A stretch of 8,428 nt of DNA, from NCBI GenBank assembly GCA_002368805.1, contig DFFH01000143.1, positions 1 through 8,428 of the forward strand. The letters run 5' to 3'. This DNA is from Mageeibacillus sp. UBA3781. Lineage in GTDB: Bacteria > Bacillota > Clostridia > Saccharofermentanales > Saccharofermentanaceae. Position 1 is the first letter of the stretch. The number at the start of each line of letters is the position of its first letter. Below, one piece after another: positions 4,491-8,428 of this stretch. Under the pieces are notes generated by a model that saw nothing but the letters and a program-made list of their open reading frames with translations, did not search any database and was not told the origin of the DNA. A program made the position numbers and the translations under genes.

Positions 4491-7269
4491 AAAGAGATCG
4501 GCCAGCCATATCGACAGCCGGCCTGTGCTGGCATTTTTCCTGACGATGTTCGCGATGGTCCTGGTCTTTGCCATCAACATGATCGTTCCTTTCGGATCGA
4601 GAAATGTACTGACATCTGACCTTGCCGCTCAGTACGGACCGTATCTGATCGGCCTGAAACAGCAGCTCACCTCCGGCCAGTCGCTCTTTTACTCCAGAAG
4701 CCTCGGCCTCGGAGCAAATACCATGGGTGTCTTCGGCTATTATCTGTCTAGCCCGGTGAACCTGATCGCTCTTTTATTCCCGGCATCCATGATCCAGGAG
4801 ATGGTCACTCTCATCATCATCCTCAAACTCGCCTTCGCCGGTGCTTTTATGACCTGGCTCCTTGACAGGAAGTTCAAGTCCGACGATAAGATGTCGATCC
4901 TTTTCGGCATGATGTACCCACTTTGTTCCTTTGCGATCATCTACATGTTCAACATCATGTGGCTGGACGGATTTGCGATCCTTCCGCTCCTGATCATGCT
5001 CACAGAGAAATTCATCGATAGAAAGAAGACCTGGCCGGCGCTGACGCTCGTGCTTCTGGTCCTTTTCGTATCCGGCTACTATATGGCATATATGGTCGGT
5101 GCTTTCTCCTTTATCTATCTTCTGTGCATCATGGGATACAGAGGCAAGTTTAAGAAAGAAAATGAAAAAGACGGCTTAAAGACGGTCGGCATGTTTATCT
5201 TCTCGGCCATCACCGCCGCGCTGATGAGTGCCTGCATCCTTCTTCCGGCCGGCCTCAACACCCTCGGAAATCCGGATTATAACGTCAATGAATCCGGCAT
5301 CACCATGCAGCCGCAGTTTAAGTTCCTTTCCATCATCGATCAGCTGATCGAGAAAAAGGTCGGAAATCTTGCTAATAATCTGCCTTACATCTTCTGCGGA
5401 CTGACGGTCCTTTTCCTCTGCATCCTTTTCTTCTTTAATCCGAAGATCAAAAAGTCACTGAAGATCGCGATCGGCGTTGCCTTCGGGTTCGGTCTTCTGT
5501 GCTTCCACTTCTCGCCGTTTAACTTGGCATGGCATCTCTTCGATGATCCGAACTGGTTCAATTACAGATATTCTTATCTGTTCTCCTTTGTCATGATCCT
5601 GGTGGCGTATTATTCCTACCTGAATATGAAGCATGCGCTCAAGAAGCACTTCTTCATCACGATGGGCATCATCATCGGTATGGCAGTATTCTCCCAGAGC
5701 TTCGGACAGATGACGCAGAAGGACAATACCTTCTTTGCCACGATCCTGTTCACGCTCCTGATCTCGGTTCTCCTTTACGGAAAAACACTGGAGAAATGGC
5801 CGGATGTCATCTATAACCTCAGACGTTTCGCATCGGTCTTCCTCGTTGCCGTGATCGTCATCGAGATCGTGGTATTTAACCCCAGATGCTTCATGCCGGA
5901 GGTATATGCCGGTATGCAGGATGCACCGAACTTCGCGAAGATGCTCGGCGATATCTCGGAGATCTCCGATAAGATCGAGGACGATGACTGGTACAGAACA
6001 GAGCTTCACCAGACCTGGCATTACCTGATCTGCGCGAATAACCTTCCGTTCTATACGGGAAAAGAAGGCATGAGTATCTTTGCCTCGATGGCCAATAAGA
6101 AGACCAACCGCTTCCTCAAGCAGCTGGGCTATAACTCGAACTACAATTATTTCTCGCTTCAGCATGACAATGTGATCCTTCCTTCCGACTCGATCCTGGG
6201 TATCCGGTACATCATCACGAAGGAAGAAGGGAAGAATGAGCTGCATAATCAGGCGCATGTCGAGGATTTCTACCTTTACAGAAATGATTACGCGCTGCCG
6301 GCGGCTTTCCTTGCCGATGCAAAAGCACTTGACTTCGACGGCTATGCACTCGAGAAAGACGAAGATAAGAAGGACTACTTTGATTTCCAGGAGAAGTGGA
6401 TCGCATCGCTTTCCGGAATCGATGCCTCCGATATCTACGATACCTGGACACCGGAGTGGGAAGTCTTTAACGGTCAGAAGACCGATATCCCGCCGGAAGA
6501 GAAGATCATGGAAGCCGATACGCTCGTAAATACACTCAATCTCGAGACGAAGAACCTTAAGGCGGAGTCCCTGCGCTTCTATCTTAGAAATAATGACAAA
6601 GCACCGATGGTGCTCCGCACGGTATTTAAGGCCGACAGAGACGGTGCCATCTATTTCCTGATGCCGTATCTGCACCTGCAGTGCAAGGCGGATGTTTATG
6701 TTAATGGCGAGAAGGCCTATGACATGGATTCGAGTTCTTTTTACAGCCGTATCCTTGATCTCGGCTACTTCAGAAAAGGGGAAGAGGTCAAGCTCGAGAT
6801 CCGCGCCCTGCAGGATGTGTACGGATCATTTTCCCCGATCCTTGCCTACATGAAGCCGGAAGCGATCGCGCCGCATAAAGAGGCACTCTCCTCCGGCATG
6901 AAGGATATTGTCGTGGAGAACGGACATTATGTGATCCGGACAGAGTCTGATCAGGCCAAGCTCCTTCTGATCACTGCGCCGTACGAGAAGGGCTGGAAGG
7001 CCTGTGTCGATGGTCAGGAGACGAAGATCGTGGCATATCAGGACGCATTTATCGCGATCCCTCTGGAGGCGGGAGCACATACGGTCGAGCTCCGTTTCAC
7101 ACCGCCCGGATGGAAAGCAGGTCTTGCGGCAAGCTGCGCGGGGCTTCTGATCTTTGCGGTGGTGACGGTCATGATCCTGAAGAAAAAAGAAAAGAAGGAA
7201 GCTGCTGTTTCGGAAGTTGCAGAAGCTTCGGAAGATATCAAACCGAATAAAGAGGAGGAGACAACATGA
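4468..7269 (+). CDS. YfhO-family membrane protein, second tandem paralog (TTG start)
   Basis: Complete 933-residue paralog of the preceding protein with the same architecture: a first helix (about 20-40), TSDLAAQYGPYL (49-60, with D51 as candidate catalytic acid), about a dozen hydrophobic segments to about 470, WLDGFAILPL (165-174), HLFDDPNWFNYRYS (356-369), a soluble region (about 471-880) with RFLKQLGY (548-555), LGIRYII (577-583) and PYEKGW..VDG (838-849), and a final helix (about 884-904). The cytoplasmic tail is longer than that of its partner, Lys/Glu-rich, ending KEEETT. Over the C-terminal stretch starting with LPKML in the first protein and QAKLL here, 28 of 51 residues agree by eye. 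The TTG at 4468 is chosen for the strong GGAGGAGG before it and because MIEKKTLEKR mirrors the paralog's N-terminus. It overlaps its neighbours by 23 bases upstream and 4 downstream. Both copies keep all the common motifs, so neither looks decayed. Confidence 0.92.
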   Translation: MIEKKTLEKRSASHIDSRPVLAFFLTMFAMVLVFAINMIVPFGSRNVLTSDLAAQYGPYLIGLKQQLTSGQSLFYSRSLGLGANTMGVFGYYLSSPVNLIALLFPASMIQEMVTLIIILKLAFAGAFMTWLLDRKFKSDDKMSILFGMMYPLCSFAIIYMFNIMWLDGFAILPLLIMLTEKFIDRKKTWPALTLVLLVLFVSGYYMAYMVGAFSFIYLLCIMGYRGKFKKENEKDGLKTVGMFIFSAITAALMSACILLPAGLNTLGNPDYNVNESGITMQPQFKFLSIIDQLIEKKVGNLANNLPYIFCGLTVLFLCILFFFNPKIKKSLKIAIGVAFGFGLLCFHFSPFNLAWHLFDDPNWFNYRYSYLFSFVMILVAYYSYLNMKHALKKHFFITMGIIIGMAVFSQSFGQMTQKDNTFFATILFTLLISVLLYGKTLEKWPDVIYNLRRFASVFLVAVIVIEIVVFNPRCFMPEVYAGMQDAPNFAKMLGDISEISDKIEDDDWYRTELHQTWHYLICANNLPFYTGKEGMSIFASMANKKTNRFLKQLGYNSNYNYFSLQHDNVILPSDSILGIRYIITKEEGKNELHNQAHVEDFYLYRNDYALPAAFLADAKALDFDGYALEKDEDKKDYFDFQEKWIASLSGIDASDIYDTWTPEWEVFNGQKTDIPPEEKIMEADTLVNTLNLETKNLKAESLRFYLRNNDKAPMVLRTVFKADRDGAIYFLMPYLHLQCKADVYVNGEKAYDMDSSSFYSRILDLGYFRKGEEVKLEIRALQDVYGSFSPILAYMKPEAIAPHKEALSSGMKDIVVENGHYVIRTESDQAKLLLITAPYEKGWKACVDGQETKIVAYQDAFIAIPLEAGAHTVELRFTPPGWKAGLAASCAGLLIFAVVTVMILKKKEKKEAAVSEVAEASEDIKPNKEEETT
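7253..7258 (+). promoter_or_regulatory. Ribosome binding site of the phospho-sugar mutase gene
   Basis: AGGAGG, within the longer GAGGAGGAG, lies 7 bases before the ATG at 7266. It is inside the second YfhO gene, where it encodes its Glu-rich end. Confidence 0.85.
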
Positions 7270-8428
7270 ACGTAGAAGAATTGTATAAGTTTTGGAGTGA
7301 AGATCCGTACTTCGATGAAGCGACCAGAGCAGAGCTTCTGGCCATCAAGGACGATAAAAAGGAGATCGAGGAGCGTTTCTACAGAGACCTCGAGTTCGGA
7401 ACGGCCGGACTGCGCGGCGTTCTCGGGGCAGGTACCAACCGCATGAATATGTATGTGGTATCAAAGGCGACCTACGGTCTTGGCAAGTTCATCGTAAGCG
7501 AAGGGGAAGATGCCATGAAGCGTGGTGTCGTTATCTCTTACGATTCCCGTCATTTCTCTCCGGAATTTGCTGAGATCACAGCCCGTACACTGACCTCGAT
7601 GGGTATCCGTGTATTCCTCTCGGATGAGCTCCGCCCGGTACCGATGCTCTCGTACTCGGTCCGCTGGCACAAGGCATTTGCCGGTGTCATGATCACGGCG
7701 AGCCACAACCCGTCCAAGTATAACGGATACAAAGTCTATGGCGAAGACGGCGGACAGGTCCCGCCGGAGGCCGCATCGAAGATCCTTTCTTTCATCGAGG
7801 GTATCGAGGATATAAGAACGATCCATCCGGATACCCTGGAAGATGCTAAGGCAAAAGGACTTCTGACCTACTGGGGCGAGGAAGTCGATGAGGCATATAC
7901 CGACATGCTCGACAAGCTCGTCATCGACCGCCAGGCGATCCTCAACCAGAAGGATATGTCCATCGTATATACTCCTCTTCACGGTTCCGGAAATAAGCCG
8001 GTGCGCCGCATCCTGAAGAAAATCGGTCTGGAGAATGTCCATATCGTTCCGGAGCAGGAACTGCCGGACGGAAACTTCCCGACGGTCGAGGTCCCGAACC
8101 CGGAAAACCCGGCAGCGCTGTCTATGGCGATCGAGCTGGCGAAGAAGGTCGATGCGGATCTGGTCATAGGCACGGATCCGGACAGTGACCGTATCGGTAT
8201 CGCCGTCCGTACAACTGTGGATGGTAAAGAGACCTATGTACCGTTTACCGGAAATCAGGTAGGACTTATGCTCCTCGACTATATCCTGGATTCGAAAAAG
8301 AGCGCCGGAACACTGCCGGAGGGTTCTTTTGCCGTTACGACCATCGTCTCGAGCAAGCTTGCCGGTGCGATCTGCAAGTACTACGGCGTGGAACTTCAGG
8401 AAGTTCTTACCGGATTCAAGTTCATCGG
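7266..8428 (+). CDS. pgcA: Phospho-sugar mutase, PgcA-like alpha-phosphoglucomutase (3' end beyond window)
   Basis: The first 387 codons of an alpha-D-phosphohexomutase, which interconverts sugar-6-phosphate and sugar-1-phosphate, most likely glucose-6-P and glucose-1-P for UDP-glucose synthesis. Visible signatures: FGTAGLRG (44-51), TASHNPSKYNGYKVY (144-158) with phosphoserine S146 as the catalytic residue, the metal-binding loop GTDPDSDR (302-309), and the start of the sugar-binding loop LTGFKFIG at the window edge. The N-terminal layout (an FYRDLEFGTAGLRG region, then DELRPVPMLSY at 120-130) follows Bacillus PgcA of roughly 580 residues, so about a third is missing here. The ATG overlaps the upstream stop as ATGA, indicating co-translation with the YfhO genes. 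Soluble, cytoplasmic. Related mutases acting on mannose- or pentose-phosphate cannot be fully excluded from this part alone. Confidence 0.95.
   Translation, partial: MNVEELYKFWSEDPYFDEATRAELLAIKDDKKEIEERFYRDLEFGTAGLRGVLGAGTNRMNMYVVSKATYGLGKFIVSEGEDAMKRGVVISYDSRHFSPEFAEITARTLTSMGIRVFLSDELRPVPMLSYSVRWHKAFAGVMITASHNPSKYNGYKVYGEDGGQVPPEAASKILSFIEGIEDIRTIHPDTLEDAKAKGLLTYWGEEVDEAYTDMLDKLVIDRQAILNQKDMSIVYTPLHGSGNKPVRRILKKIGLENVHIVPEQELPDGNFPTVEVPNPENPAALSMAIELAKKVDADLVIGTDPDSDRIGIAVRTTVDGKETYVPFTGNQVGLMLLDYILDSKKSAGTLPEGSFAVTTIVSSKLAGAICKYYGVELQEVLTGFKFI

Noticed and set aside
5455..6675. Long open frame of 406 codons on the minus strand inside the second YfhO gene
   Set aside because: It is antisense to a well-supported gene, its translation shows no domain and is full of charged, low-complexity shadow sequence, and there is no convincing reason for it beyond codon bias on the other strand.
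7461..8042. Open frame of 193 codons on the minus strand within the mutase gene
   Set aside because: Antisense shadow; the plus-strand frame has intact phosphohexomutase motifs throughout.

Overview
The window looks like chromosomal DNA from a member of the Bacillota, probably a Clostridia-type anaerobe. This is inferred from strong GGAGG-type ribosome binding sites, tightly packed co-directional genes, mid-range GC judged by eye, and protein families of Gram-positive type (YfhO-family membrane proteins, a PgcA-like phosphoglucomutase). I cannot name the genus. There are five protein genes and no tRNA, rRNA, CRISPR array or insertion sequence.

Layout: (1) 26-511, a complete cyclophilin-type peptidyl-prolyl isomerase on the plus strand. 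(2) 502-629, a long imperfect inverted repeat that holds a bidirectional terminator and reaches into the last codons of both flanking convergent genes. (3) 1570-620 on the minus strand, a family 2 glycosyltransferase with two C-terminal membrane segments (GtrB/CsbB/DPM1-like). (4) 1571-1712, a divergent promoter region with a palindrome and short direct repeats. (5) 1713-4490 and 4468-7269, two tandem, overlapping paralogous genes for very large YfhO-family membrane proteins. (6) From 7266 to beyond the window end, a phospho-sugar mutase (PgcA-like alpha-phosphoglucomutase), overlapping the previous gene by 4 bases (ATGA).

The genes from 620 to the end make sense as one cell-envelope glycosylation locus. 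The mutase would supply sugar-1-phosphate for a nucleotide sugar. The GT2 enzyme would load the sugar onto a polyprenyl phosphate at the inner face of the membrane. The YfhO proteins (GT-C type in known cases) would transfer the sugar from the flipped lipid carrier to an acceptor outside the cell. In Bacillus subtilis the pair CsbB/YfhO is tied to sugar decoration of lipoteichoic acid. Here there are two YfhO paralogs for one GT2, which raises the question of two acceptors or a heteromeric enzyme. The sugar and the acceptor cannot be read from the sequence, and no flippase gene (GtcA-like) lies in the window. The cyclophilin is probably an unrelated housekeeping neighbour.
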